A DNA stretch of 64,000 bases from Kalmusia sp. IMI 367209 (taxonomy: Eukaryota > Ascomycota > Dothideomycetes > Pleosporales > Didymosphaeriaceae), in assembly GCA_027946365.1 (NCBI GenBank), contig JAPEUQ010000001.1, positions 3,410,001 through 3,474,000 of the forward strand, given 5' to 3'. Position numbers and translations under genes: made by a program. Below, piece by piece: positions 42,473 through 55,611 of this stretch. Every line of letters begins with the position of its first letter. Positions within the stretch are counted from its first letter, which is position 1. A model generated the notes under the pieces. It was not told where the DNA came from and searched no databases. It was given only the letters and a program-made list of their open reading frames with translations.

Positions 42473-44524
42473 ATGGCGGCACGCAGCAGGCCACGTGCCG
42501 GCCAGCTCAAAGACGAAATCGACGAGGAACGACATCTGTGGAACCAGATCCGGGCCGATGGACGGCGGTTTGATCAGCTTATGGTAAGATGACCTCTCAT
42601 TGTAACATTATAATTTCAAATCTTCCGTTGAAAACCTGGCGCCTGGACAATGACGATGACGCGGCACGAAATTGCTTACCAGGACATTCATCCAAGGCTT
42701 TGATTGATGCAACATGAACTGGGAAAGGCGGCAACCACATTGAAGGCTGCAAACTGCGAGAATTGGCTCATTTTCGATACTGCGGCCTCACCTCGCACCG
42801 TCGTTAGCATCTCAACAATGGATTCTACCATTTGCGCCCGTCCGTAATGTTCGACTCAATTTTGAGGAAAATACAATTACTGGACTAAACAGCTAATGAC
42901 CCGGATCTTGGAAAATTACTTGGGCATTTTCCTCGGAATTTCTGCTCTTTTTACCGCTTGTTACGAGATGCCTCATTCTCAAGCATCATGATCTGGCCAT
43001 CCGACTCATGCAACATTTACTATACCGGCCCTCGTACAAGCTTGCGTTTACAGCTCCTGTTCTCCAACATAGGATTTTCCTCGAAGTCATCTCGAAGTTT
43101 CTAACCCTTTACAGGCACAATCAGACGTCTTACAGGAGAAGATCCTCGAATTATCTGGCCAACAAGATACCCGCAAAGGTCCCCAAGCACCTCCCCAAGC
43201 CCGCCACACTCGCACTAACCCTCCCTCAGGCCGCGGTGATGCTCCATCTTCCCGTATCGATGCTGAACTCGACGCCACCCTCCGTGAAAACATCAAACTC
43301 AGCGAAGAAATGCTCACCCTCATAAAATCCGACCAAGGCAACGACATCTGCGAGCAGCTCACGGTCCTCTCCGCGCTCCGCTCCGCCGACACAGACAGCT
43401 CAACATCTCGCGCCACCACGTCAAGCAAGCCGCGCGAGCGCGGGCAAAATAAGAGGAAACTCACCGACGCCGCGAACGACGACCGCGATAGCATTGCTGC
43501 AGATAGTCCTGCGGTGCCGAGTCCCAAGGTCGTCCTTGGCAAAGAAAGAGATAGGTTACTGCCGAAGAATGGAGGAAGTCGGGCTGGTAGTGTGCCTGCG
43601 GCGCGGGAGAGTAGCGTGAAGATGGAGGATGAGCGAGACGAGTTAGTCAAGGGTAAGAAGAAACGTTCTTCTACGAGATCTGCGTCTTCCAGGAGGGGCG
43701 CCGGGCCTTTGGGCTAAGCGATCTCTTCACCCTCTCTGGTTCGCGCCTGGTCACAGGGTTGTCACAGTCTCTTTATTCCCTATGTCGAGATACCCCACGG
43801 GAGGCTGGCGATTATCTAGTCTCACATAGACTACGATATGTACAAATTTCTTTTACTCCCCCCCCCCTAACAGTCCTCCTGTCTATGCGCCTAGACTGTA
43901 TCCTTCCCCATCATCCACTCAACCGCCCCGCATCGCTAACGCTAACCGTCTCCCAACCAGAAACAAAGCAGCGCCTCACAGTCGACACCGAAGTCCTCTA
44001 CCGCGCGCCCCGCTCGCGCACCCAACCCCCCACCACAGAAGGCGAAGGCATCCTCTGCCGCGTCACCTCCGTCATCGGCGAGGGCAAACAGCGCCGCTAC
44101 GAAATCGTCGACTCGGATCCAGACGTCGTTTCGACGCCCTACCGCGCCTCCGTCGCCCACCTCGTGCCCATCCCGCCCGAGGCCTCGAACCTCTCTCTGC
44201 CGTACGTGCTCTTTTCTTCCTCCCTCCCTCTTTCTCCTCCCCTCTTCCCTCCGCAATGAGAAATAAAGTAGCGCTAACGCGTGCGTCCGCAGCTCCCTCA
44301 TCCCAAAACAGAACGTCCTAGCTCTCTACCCGGGCACGACGACGTTCTACAAGGCCGAAGTAGTCAGCGGGTGGAAGAGCGGCGGGGCCAACGGGGGCAT
44401 CAAGAAAGAAGGTGGCGACGAGAAGGGCAAAGAGTTTTTTGTTACGTTGCGGTTTGAGGGCGAGGACGAGGTGGACATGGTGAATAGTGTGGAGAGGAGG
44501 TTCGTGTTGCCTGACAAGGCGTAG
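42473..44524 (+). CDS. SGF29: SAGA-associated factor 29 (tandem Tudor histone reader)
   Basis: Modelled as four exons, 42473-42583, 43115-43652, 43961-44201 and 44293-44524, giving 373 aa. The N-terminus is helical (QLKDEIDEERHLWNQIRAD; EKILELSGQQ; DAELDATLRENIKLSEEML). The middle is a disordered Ser/Arg/Lys linker. The C-terminal SGF29 Tudor region has VDTEVLYRAPRSR, EGEGILCRVTSVIGEGKQRRYEI, then PKQNVLALYPGTTTFYKAEVV and FEGEDEV with RRFVLPDK. The family reads H3K4me2/3 and recruits SAGA. Introns 1 (531 nt) and 2 (308 nt) are far longer than the roughly 50-nt norm here, so an extra small exon or a shifted border is possible; the last two junctions are firm. Confidence 0.88.
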
Positions 44525-45116
44525 CATGGTGAGGGGGAAAAAAAGGGAGAGACTAGGATGGTCGCGCCGAGCAGCGTTTTTCACGGGGACTTTGGATAGG
44601 AGTCGCTTATCTGGGTATGGATGCCGTTGATGTTTGGTTGTGATGTTGTCAGGCTTATTGCCATGGAGTAGCGTTAGTCACTCGTTTTATTGCATACGTG
44701 GTTCACATGATGCGCTGATGGTTTGATGTAAAAAAAAATTGACTTTCGTACACATCCATAATCATCTATAACACAGACATACGTTATCAACAATCCGAGA
44801 CAATCAACGCGCGGCCAGTCATTCATCGAACGAACACAAAAATCTACAAAGAGCATGCAAGTAACAGGTAACATCAGTTCTCTCCGTCCAGTTCAACCAA
44901 CACAATCTGGGGTATCACCACCCGTACTGCTGCCGAGCGAAATGTATCGAAGTGAAAAAGCTGCCTGTCCGAAGACAGACAGAACATTAGAAACAAGTAT
45001 GGTGTAAGCGAGGGAGCCATTACAAAAACCAAAGCCGAGGACCGGGTATATGCAGAAGGACGAATAAGGCTGGTGCGCATGCAGTCGTACACGTGAGGGG
45101 AGGGAAGCGGGTGAGA
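44525..45116. other. Intergenic, convergent ends of SGF29 and Arf6
   Basis: Holds both 3' UTRs. An A-run lies near 44730. No gene is supported. Confidence 0.6.
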
Positions 45117-45959
<843 letters not shown>

Positions 45960-46854
45960 TGTGCCGGTGTGATTCGCAGTCGATTCTGTGGAAGTGTGCT
46001 ACGAGCCCAGCTCGAGGTGTGTTGTGCGGCGAACGGGATGAGCTAGGCAGGCGCAGAGATAGGAAGATACGGGGAGGTTGGAAAGACGCGCCGGGAGCAA
46101 TTAATTGGCGAGCGAGGGCGTATATGGAGATTGCTGGGTATTGAAGCCGTTGCCGAGAGGGCAAAAGACAGATCTACGGACAACGGTCGCGTGGGCGGGA
46201 GGGGTGGCCTTGTATGAAGGGTGCGAGGGCAGACGTTGGGTGACGGGGGCAGCTTCAGGGTGAAACACGGCAGGCGCGTTCGAAGATCGACTACGGCCAG
46301 CCAACCGAGGCGCGCGCCCAGAAATCGCTCCTATTCTCCTTTGCCCACACCGTCACCATTTGCAGCCAGGCCCGCACAGAAAAGGGGCGGCAGCACCGGC
46401 GCCGCAACGTCAAGTCCACCATTGCTTTGCGCTGCTTGCAGTCGTTTTAATGAGCCCCATGGGCGCGCCGGCAGCTAGTGCAACCGTTTCTGGTGTCACT
46501 TGCCACCGCCCGCAATCTAACGCTGCAGGTACGCGCGAGCTGTCTCCTGAAGCACACAGCTAGTTGCGTTACCATGCAGCATCGCCTTGCGTCTGCGGCA
46601 ACCTACATCAGATGTTTCACCCAGAAAATGCCCCGATACGTTGGTTCTGCGCGGGAAGCGAAACTTGTGTTTCACGTAGAAATTGTTTTTAAACGCAAAG
46701 GACCTCTCGGAATTTTCCTGACTTGGAGTTTGTAAGCTATGAGCTTGGCCTCTATCAACATCTCTACCCTTAGCGCCCAATTCTAATGCCCGCCCGTTCA
46801 CCCTGATATGCAAAATCTCCACTTAATATACAAGCGGAGGTGTTGCACCTGCAA
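45960..46854. other. Intergenic between Arf6 and GT8 gene
   Basis: 895 bp containing the Arf6 promoter and leader, and the GT8 terminator. It is GC-rich near Arf6, with polypyrimidine stretches on the minus strand. No coding sequence is supported. Confidence 0.55.
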
Positions 46855-47901
46855 TCAGAAGCCGTCATCGATATTTCTCTTCTTCTCCTCGGCCAGTCGT
46901 TCCTGGTTCACCGCATGCCACCACTTGTGGCTCTCCTCCTTTTCCTCGCCAGGCTTCTCGTCCCATGGCTTGGGACTCAAGATGTAGTGGATGTTCTTGA
47001 CTTCCTCGTCCCGCCAAATCTTGTCATGTACGCCCTTATGCCTCAGTGTCTTCAGTGCGTTGTAAATGTATGGCAGGGCAACCCAGCGCCCGTGGAACAC
47101 ATCGCCGAGCAGCGACTGATCTGCGAAATCATAGTCCATCGATGTGTCGTTCGAAAGCTGGTCTAGGATGAGTTGATAGACGTCGTTCGAGGGGTTTACG
47201 ACTTGGAGCCCGCCGTTGGGCATGCCGAGACCAAAGGATGGTGACGCGCCTTGCTTTTGCGCTTCGTCGGGCTTATCGTGCTGCGACGTGAATGCGCAGT
47301 TCTCGGGTATCCTGCTATGCATCAGTCCTTCCATCTGGAGTGATCATGCTCGTCGGCGCGCAAATGTACCAGTTCTTGGGGTAGTGCGGCTTCTTGAGCG
47401 GATTGCACACGCATGCATGGCTCGCCGCGAACACTTTCTGTCCCTTGCCCGCTGCACTTGGAGCATCCAGCTCCATCTCCATAAGCTCATCCATATTCTT
47501 AAGCACCAGCATATCCGAATCCAGCTGCACGACGCGATCATACTCGGTCAACGAGAAGGGCGTGAGCTTGCTCCAGCAATCGTAGAAGCGCGGGTCGTTC
47601 TTGAAATCTTTGTCCACTTTCGGCAGCAGGTACTTCACATGCTGCTTAGGTATGCCGCGTCTGTCGAGCGCCTCGTGGCCTTCTTGCGGGAATGTGTCTG
47701 TGTAGAGCGCAACGAGAGGGTACTTGGTGCCGTGCTTCTTCAAGCTGTAGTCGAGCGCGAGGAGACCGCTGAGATAAGCCGTGTTCGTGATGAGCGTCGT
47801 CCATACTACTCTTGTCAGTCTCAATGCATGTTCTTGGTAGCTATGTACATGCCTTTCTTGGAGCCGCCTGCGGGGGAGCTGTTGGGAGTAGATTCTGCCA
47901 T
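46855..47901 (-). CDS. Glycosyltransferase family 8 (glycogenin/galactinol-synthase-like)
   Basis: Three exons, 47901-47853, 47805-47370 and 47311-46855, give 313 aa. Intron 1 (47 nt) appears to start with GC (GCATGT...AGTAG); this restores GSKK-VWTTLITNTAYLSG, whereas the nearest GT donor would leave only 38 nt. Intron 2 (58 nt) restores PKNW-IPENCAF. The GT8 core is complete: SLKKHGTKYPLVALYTDTF, LTEYDRVVQLDSDMLVLKN with the metal-binding DSD, and NGGLQVVNPS. No signal anchor is visible, so the enzyme is probably cytosolic, as in fungal glycogenin/GNT1-like proteins. The acceptor sugar is unknown. It is divergent from a mitochondrial carrier. Confidence 0.9.
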
Positions 47902-48307
47902 TTCTAATGCTGTCAATTGCCACCCTGCGAGCGCCTGCGAGCAAGCTGTCTATATGTTAGTGCTGTGGGTTAGCAACGCAATCAAGGAGCGCTTCATCAG
48001 CTATTCGACACATGCCGCTGTCAGGGCCAGGTCTCGATGGAGGGGCTCGCATTCAGCGCTAGGGCTAGCACGACATCCCCGATACCCTGGCCGCACGCGG
48101 CTAGCCGATCTCGGCACCCAGTCATGATCGTCACCACATGGCTCGCGGAGCCTTGCGCGTTTCCGATGGGCACTTCTCCATGGCGTAGTCAGCAATGGAT
48201 GAACGTTTCCACCGCTGTTCCTTCGGTCGTCTTCCCCATATGTTGTAAAGCTGCTTCGCTGGAGTCGGCATGATTGAACGGCTGCAACTACACCGCACAC
48301 ACGTCCA
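47902..48307. promoter_or_regulatory. Divergent promoter of GT8 and carrier genes
   Basis: A 406-bp region between two start codons. No distinct motif was singled out. Confidence 0.45.
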
Positions 48308-49426
48308 ATGTCTGCGCCGGTAAAGACCCAGATGGCGCCCGCGCTGGCCGACGCGCCCGAGCAGAGCAAACCCGGCAAGGCTCACAAGAATTATCGGGGG
48401 TTCGTGGCAGGTGTCTTCTCGGGCATTGCGAAGCTATCAGGTAGGTTGCGTGGCGCCGTCCCTTCTCAAATTTGAGACCGGAAGCTGATACTTTTGTAGT
48501 GGGGCATCCGTTCGACACTATCAAGGTCCGATTGCAAACGACCGACAAGGCGCACTTCCGGGGACCGCTCGATTGTCTGCTGCAGACATTGAGGAATGAG
48601 GGTGTCAAGGGGGTATACAAGGGCGCGACGCCGCCTTTGGTTGGGTGGATGTTCATGGACTCGATGTACGGGCACGATGCAATTGCGGAGCTTGAGGAAG
48701 CATGCTGACCTGGGCGCAGTATGCTGGGATCCTTGAGCGTATACCGAAGAGTTCTGAACGACAATCTCTTCAATCCTAGAAGATTTCCGGGCGAAGAGCA
48801 GAAAAGACTCCCAGTTCTCGGACATGCGATGGCCGGCGTAATGGCTGGGTGGACCGTCTCCTTCATCGCGGGACCGGTAGAACATATCAAAGCGCGACTG
48901 CAAGTGCAGTATGCGGCCGACAAGAGCAAGAGGCTATATAGCGGGCCGATCGATTGTCTTAAGAAAACAGTACGTCTCCTATACCCTGCCAGCAGCCAAT
49001 TTCTAACATTCTTCGCAGTTCAAGAACCACGGCGTCCGCGGTGTATGGCACGGCCTCAGCGCCACCCTTCTTTTCCGCACGTTCTTCTGCTTCTGGTGGG
49101 GATCATATGACAAGTTCACACAGCTCCTAAACACGCACACGAACCTCTCCGCTCCCGCCGTGAACTTCTGGGCCGGAGGCCTATCGGCGCAAATATTCTG
49201 GATCACTTCGTATCCGAGCGATGTCGTCAAACAACGCATCATGACCGACCCGTTAGGACCTGAGCGTAGGTTCCCGCGGTGGAGAGACGCGGCAAAAGCC
49301 GTGTATAGAGAACAAGGGTGGAAGGGATACTGGCGAGGTTTTGTGCCGTGCTTCTTGAGAGCGTTTCCGGCAAATGCGATGGCGCTGGTGGCTTTCGAAT
49401 CTGTCATGCGCGCGCTGCCGGAGTAA
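48308..49426 (+). CDS. Mitochondrial carrier family (SLC25) transporter
   Basis: Four exons, 48308-48440, 48500-48665, 48720-48969 and 49019-49426 (introns of 59, 54 and 49 nt), give 318 aa. Three carrier repeats each show the signature Px[DE]xx[KR]: GHPFDTIKVRLQ, GPVEHIKARLQ (a His in place of the usual Thr/Val) and YPSDVVKQRIM. Segments such as GVKGVYKGATPPLVGW, GVRGVWHGLSATLLFRT and GWKGYWRGFVPCFLRAFPANA are typical second halves of each repeat. The protein sits in the mitochondrial inner membrane. The substrate is not clear: the layout resembles the basic-amino-acid/carnitine subgroup (ornithine, acylcarnitine or YMC type), so no symbol is given. Confidence 0.93.
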
Positions 49427-51497
49427 GGTTGGAAAAAAAGCATGGAGATGCATGAATAGAGTTGTACGAGTACACGTTTGTGATGCACAGCGAACTATAA
49501 ATCGGAATACCCCTCTTTTACGAATTTATCTCATCTGGTCTCCTCCGTTGCACCTTCCTCCTGAACGCTTCTACACTTTTAATATTACAAATTTCGCCCA
49601 GGTTGGGCAGATGAGTGTTGGGGAAGAGACGTTGAGCATGGATCCTTCTATCCAAAGTGGACAAGGCACATCGTCTAGAAATATGGACGCCCGCAATTAT
49701 CTTGAATTGGAGTATGAGGACGCTAGCAACTTAGCAGAAAGAGTGTTACTCACGGCATTGCACAGACGTACGTAATCCCGTCCAGCTGCACAACCACTGA
49801 AGGCGGACTGTTTCTCGAAGCATTTTGCATCGATCACTCGTGTTCTCATATCGCGCAGAACACATGGATCACTAACTGAGAGCAATTTACGATCTACGCT
49901 TTCGAAGATATGAAAATGGGAGGGGAAACATGCAGCTCATACCTTAGCAGACTGGAAAATCGCAAAAATTGGCAGCGCTTTTTGCGCGCTCGATTTCGGT
50001 TCACTTGAGCATGCGAGCTATATTGCCTTCTCATGCCAGAGCACCAGTGGAGCAACGAGCGATCTAATGAGATCAACAAATTCGACGAAAGCATTGGCGA
50101 CGCAATCAATGTCGCCGTCACGGCTTTCACCTACTCTTATCATACATGTAAAATCTTAGAATTTGCGAAAAGGTATTGAGGACGCAAGGAATCCACAGCT
50201 CTCCTGGGAGACGATGCAGTCGGGACTGCCAACAGGGATCAAGCCAGATTAAATTCTTTGCGGAGAAGGCGTACACTAGAAGAATAATACTGGAGGGAGG
50301 AGAGGACTTGAGAGCCTTGAAGGTTTGACAAGCTGTCTAAGCTCACATAGGTTATATGGAATAGGTCAATACTGGACATAGTGCAAAGAAAAGATGCCTA
50401 ACCAATCGATGAAACCACAGTTTTACAATGCCCGTAGAGAACACTAAATTAGCCTTTTACATGCTTGAAGTGCCTCTGTTGAATCATCAAGGGCACCACC
50501 AACCATCAACGACCTACAAAGTCCTTTCTGCCATGTCTAATGCTACTGTATCTCTCAACATTGGTGAAAAGAGGGTGAATTTCGCAGTCAGTGGAACGAT
50601 CCTTGTTTATATGCGGCATCTTCTACGATCAACGAGCTTATAATTCTCATTAAAAGTTCGCATCATATGAAAAGCATTGCATTTCACCGAATGGTACGCA
50701 AGCTTGACGTAAAGCTACTGGATAGAATCATCATTAATTTCCCACTGAGTAACGTGAACAACAGGTCAACTGTCCTCTATCTGTCTCATGCATAAAATCA
50801 ACCTACCGTATCTTGTCTTTTGATAACCTTAAAACCACCTCATCTTGCTGAAATAACACTATATAATCATGATCTCTCTATTCAATCTGCCACTTTGTCC
50901 ACAGGTCTCGATTAATGAGGTACCCGATCTGGATGACTGGAAATAGCATAGATCTCGTGCTTGAGAGTAACGCCTTTTCATCTGTCTGAAGTGATCGAAG
51001 TACATTTCTTTCATGTTATTTCTAAATACGCCCGGTGGGTTATGATTAGAGAGGAAGATGAGTTTTACATACTAGTTCGGTCAAGGTATGGAACCCTTGG
51101 CATTCAAAAGTAAACAAGACGATGTTTTAGATATAGGACTGTGAGAGAGGAAGTCGAGAGTTGAGTGGAGGATGTGGTGGATGCCTCAGGTTGGATCAGG
51201 GACAGCAATATCGGGATATTATTTTCTTTCCTTTTCTACGTAACTTTGTGTCATGAAGCAGAGCGTCTATATCTTAAGACTTGGGTGTCTACTTTTCACA
51301 CAGTTCGGGTCATTCACCTCGCGTGGTAAATAAAAGATCCCCTGTCGCTTGTATATACCGTCAACTCATCTTCTACGATATCTCGCTTCTAGACACCATA
51401 TGTATTAAATAGACTACGCGCATTCAACCTTCGTTTTCATTTGATAGCAATTCATGCACCAGTTTCTAAAGGTAGAGAAGGCCGTCACATATATTTC
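49427..51497. other. 2.1-kb gene-poor, AT-rich stretch
   Basis: No frame shows a domain or a believable exon chain. The sequence becomes AT-rich after about 49850, with many TA-rich words. It flanks a HET gene and may be decayed accessory DNA. No terminal repeats or transposase remains were seen. Confidence 0.5.
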
Positions 51498-53625
51498 TCA
51501 CACTATAACATATAGTTTTTGTTTTAGATTCATATGAAAGTTTGAGCGCCGTGTATGCCAGAAATTTTCCTCTAAAACGCCAACCCGCTGATAGAAATCC
51601 CCTTTTCCTTCTAATTTCCTCAATAAAAGAAAACGGTTCGTTTTCAGCCCGCCGATCACTGAATGGAAGAGAGGCCAAAGCATATGAATATCCCAAGCTT
51701 GATTCTCTCGCCAAGATTGGTAGTCATGTTCTGGGGCATCAAGATATAGCCTTCTCAGATCCAGGTTGCAGTACCAGTAGGAGCGGTCTTCTGTCGTTCG
51801 AGTAAGATATACATGACCGTTGCGAGCCTTTCGAATAGTCAGGTGTAGTCCCCGGGCAGCGACGGTCAAGTGGCCATATTTGGCATTCCCAAATGGAAGG
51901 CGAGGATCTGAGGGTTCGGCAACCGCTTCGATGATACGAAAATCACTGGACGATAAATTTTCTATGGATTCGATGACCCGATAGTCCGAGGACGAATCGT
52001 CGTCCACTGTGGGACCGCAATACAAAAAGTCGAAGCTATGCTGACTATCAAGGCTAGCCCAAGACCATGAAGGAGCTCGATATGCCGAAGGCAGAGGCCT
52101 TCGGTTCCCATGACTCTTGCGAACGAGCCAAAAAAGAGATTTCGGGAGATCTTCCGCCCATAATCCTGCCAGATAGGAGTACCTGAGAGCAGCGCTGAAG
52201 TCTGCAGCAATTGCCGAGAGCGCAATGAGTCGGTCAGAGGAGAACGACATCTTGCGGCTACAATATACATTTAAGACGGCATCCCAAGTGATATTTTGGT
52301 AGCGTTTGCCACGGACCAAATTTTGCGACAAAATCTCCCATTCAAAACCAATCATCGGCAGCCCTGACACGTTTCTGCGAGAGGTAGATCGGCAAGACCA
52401 ATGAAGATGGCCATGTTCATACCTGATCACCCTCGAAGAAAGGATCATTTCTTGAAGTGTCCACGCGCGTTGATCGATTGGCTCGGGCATTAGCGACGAA
52501 TCTTCTACTAATGAGGATATGCTTTGGAAGAGGATACTTCCAGATGATCTACTCTCGGTCTGATACCGGAGACGAGTGGTAAAAAACCCTAGACTAGCAT
52601 CGACGGTACTAGGCCCTAGAAATCCATCCAGAGAGGTACAAGCCTTCGCGGCAGCAATAGTAAGAAAAGCCTCTTTGTAGATTGCGGGAAGATTTGCTAG
52701 TTCTTGAATGAGATCTTCTGGGTCGTCCTGCAGAATGCAAAGACTGTCAACCCAAAGATAGGGGATACACAGTCTGTACGCAACAAATACCGCGTCTAAT
52801 ATGGTTTTTGGTAGGGATGCTAATGGTATGCGCCTTTCGGTCCGAAGCCCTTCAAAGTCTGCTTTGACAGTTCTTAAGGATTGAGGCCCTCCCCAACAAT
52901 AACTCAGGGCACACCATCGAATATTTGATAGTTTATTAGTTTCTATGATGCGAACGACATTTTCATCCGCAGCTAGTGGGATCTCGATTAGCCGACGAGG
53001 CGCATAGTCAGTGGCGCGTATGCACTCCTGATGGGAAGCGGAGCATTCTTGTATCGATTCTCGTATGAAATCGAAGTATTTCGATGTAGCAGAAGACATG
53101 TTCCAGTCTAGACGTAATGGTAGATAAGGCACATGGCCAGCACCTACTCCCATCAGCATGGACGAATTTTCAGGACTGTAATCATGGAGACGAACATGGC
53201 TCGTTACATTCACTGTTTGATATATTACCCCCCAGCAATTGTAGTGTATCAAAGACAATTTGACCGGATACTCGATGACCAGTATCTGTTGCCATAATCC
53301 TGAAGGTCCATGGGTTGTGTTCGTCGGAGATCCTGCTCCGAAGGCGACTTGCTAGTTCTAAGAACAAAGGGCAATTATCATCGGCTCCTGCGTTGATAAG
53401 ATCCCACGAGATTCCCTGGATCACACAGTGGTGTCCTTCTTGATCAACATGGAGATTATCCGGAAGTTCGATGGTAAGCTGAGAACAGTATTCGCACGTG
53501 TGCGCCTCAGGCGGGGGAAGGTTGGAGGCATCGGCCTGGAGGATCTCATCGTATTCTGCTAGGGTGCTGAAGGCTTGTGCCGTCATGGCTACGAAGTCTT
53601 CGTTGAACGATGTAACAGAGGTCAT
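51498..53625 (-). CDS. HET-domain protein
   Basis: Most likely two exons, 53625-53265 and 53212-51498, around a 52-nt intron (GTCAAA...AACAG), giving 691 aa. The donor is weak, so this border is tentative, but the two reading frames overlap and cannot both be read unspliced. The HET domain is plain: RWCALSYCWGG, IPYLWVDSLCILQDDPEDL, YKEAFLTIAAA and RAWTLQEMILSSRVIRY. An N-terminal CEYCSQLTIELP segment and the C-terminal APSWSWASLDS are usual for this large fungal family. The expected role is in allorecognition or programmed cell death; no partner domain (NACHT, patatin) is fused. Confidence 0.88.
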
Positions 53626-54466
53626 CTATAACAGGTAGCAGAGGTGAGCTGCCAAGATATTCATAGCATGTAATCCATCCAATCGGATAATTGCATGTCG
53701 CTGCGACAGCCAATGTAACTTTCACAAATAATATCATAATCTTCTCTTTTCTTATTCGCTAGACATTAGTCGCTTTTCTAAACGTCTCCAGATTGTCTAT
53801 GAGGATATGATTCATTGACGTCTATTCTCAGCCTCAACAACCTTTTAAGAATATAGAAATTTCTAAGCGCGACCGCAATTCAGCTCTGATCGAAATTAGA
53901 AAAGCGCGAAGACCTGAAGTACATCATGATTCGGGACCACAGGGTTTGCAATATACAATTGGAAGCAAGCCCAACACTGCCTATCGCTTGTTATATCCCA
54001 CCTGGGTAGACAAAGCTTGAACTTTGAAGGTAATTTAGCCCCAGTTCTCTATATGGTGGTCTATTTGTCTTTTCGTCTACTCAATATACCTAAATATATG
54101 TCGCAGGTTGTGTTAGAGTTACAGTTGATCAATCCTCGAGTCTAAACTATCCCATGAACGCATACTGCTCCCGCAAAGCCATCTTTCTCAATATAAGCTA
54201 GTCTGCTTACGGCAAACTACCTACATGACCGGCAACTCAAATCCTCCGATCCATCTCGTCTCACGTGAAGGACCTATTCTGACTCACCTTCTACAACACC
54301 TCTCTGTTTCTCGAATCAACGGCAGCTTTTCGACGAATCTTTCGAGAGTCATAGCGAAGCCACCAAGAAACCTCGTGAGTGACAGGCGACACTGTGCAGA
54401 ACTTTTTACAAATAATCGACCCCATCTACACCACTATCTTCACTCACAGCCCAAGTGAGCAAAACA
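53626..54466. other. Intergenic between HET gene and racemase
   Basis: 841 bp with no supported gene. The AT-rich left part should be the HET promoter, and the CT/AC-rich right part a leader for the racemase gene. Confidence 0.55.
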
Positions 54467-55192
54467 ATGAAGACCCTCGGCCTCCTTGGAGGTATGTCCT
54501 GGGAATCAACCGTAACATACTACCAAGAGATAAACCGACACGTCCGCTCTACAAAAGGCGGGCTGCATTCCTGCCCCATAGTCCTCTACTCCTTCGACTT
54601 CGCCCGCATCGAAGCACTCCAACATGCCGGCAATTGGGAAGAAGCCGGCCAACTTTTAAGCAATGCAGCCGCTGCCCTGCAGCGCGCAGGCGCAGATGCA
54701 ATCGTACTCTGCACAAACACTATGCATTTTGTATCAGGGGGAATTGAGACTGCGGCAGGGCTACCGCTCCTACATATTGCAGACCCAACCGCTGAGCGCA
54801 TATCAGCCGCCGGCTTCAAGACTGTGGGTCTGCTGGGAACGAGGTTTACGATGGAGAAAGAGTTCTATAAGGAGCGCTTGATAGAGAAGTACAACTTGAA
54901 CGTTGTCATTCCGGATGAGGGGGGTCGTACTATTGTGCATGAAATCATATACAAGGAATTGTGTAATGGGATTATTAGAGAGGAGTCACGGAATAAGTAC
55001 TACCAGGTTATTGAGGCGTTAAAGACTGCCGGAGCAGAATGCTTGATTTTGGGATGTACGGAAATTGGCTTGTTGATTGAGGAGGGAGATGAGAGGTGTG
55101 GGATGAAAATATTTGATACCACGAAACTGCATGCTATTGCTGCGGCAGACTGGGCGATGGAGGATAGGAGTGAACTGGCTAGTAGGGGATAA
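54467..55192 (+). CDS. Aspartate/glutamate racemase family enzyme
   Basis: An intronless gene of 241 aa from the ATG at 54467 (the frame is open slightly upstream but only with GTG). MKTLGLLGGMSWESTVTYY is the usual start of the YgeA/RacD group. The two catalytic cysteines are Cys82 in LCTNTMHF and Cys197 in LILGCTEIGLL. Others are the phosphate/carboxylate loops VGLLGTRFTM and EGGRTIVHEIIYKELCNG. The family interconverts L- and D-amino acids without PLP through a two-base mechanism. The length matches bacterial homologues (about 230 aa). Lack of introns beside intron-rich neighbours and the bacterial look suggest acquisition by transfer, which needs a tree. Confidence 0.93.
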   Translation: MKTLGLLGGMSWESTVTYYQEINRHVRSTKGGLHSCPIVLYSFDFARIEALQHAGNWEEAGQLLSNAAAALQRAGADAIVLCTNTMHFVSGGIETAAGLPLLHIADPTAERISAAGFKTVGLLGTRFTMEKEFYKERLIEKYNLNVVIPDEGGRTIVHEIIYKELCNGIIREESRNKYYQVIEALKTAGAECLILGCTEIGLLIEEGDERCGMKIFDTTKLHAIAAADWAMEDRSELASRG

Positions 55193-55611
55193 GTGAAGCG
55201 CTGGTTTCCTTAATACTGCAACGGGTCCTAGTCGTTAACATCGCGATATCAAGCATTTGGTTCTTATCGTTGTCTCACCACAGCGACAGTGTTGCTCTAG
55301 ACCGTATGATGTTGCCGTTGTCAGTGCCACACCAGCTTTCCCGAATCGAAAACAACGGCATGGGGCCTAGATAGGCTTAAGTCAGCATTGAGATAAGTCT
55401 GCAACGAAGCTAGGATGGGTCTGGATGAATTGCGTATCGTCGATAATTAGCCGACGTACGTCGATTGGTAACATTGAGCAAAGTCTTTGATCTGTCTCAA
55501 TGTAACACGCCAAGGCCATGCTTAAACTCAAGGATATCTCGCCCAACGCCATCGCTATGCCATGTTCAAAAGAGCCTTCGGTCATATCATACACCGCTCT
55601 GGTACAAAAGC
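55193..55611. other. Intergenic, convergent gene ends
   Basis: 419 bp holding the 3' ends of the racemase and the coiled-coil gene. No gene or RNA was recognised. Confidence 0.6.

Noticed and set aside
50428..50643. 71-codon plus-strand frame in the 49.4-51.5 kb gap
   Set aside because: Short, without a domain or promoter-like context.
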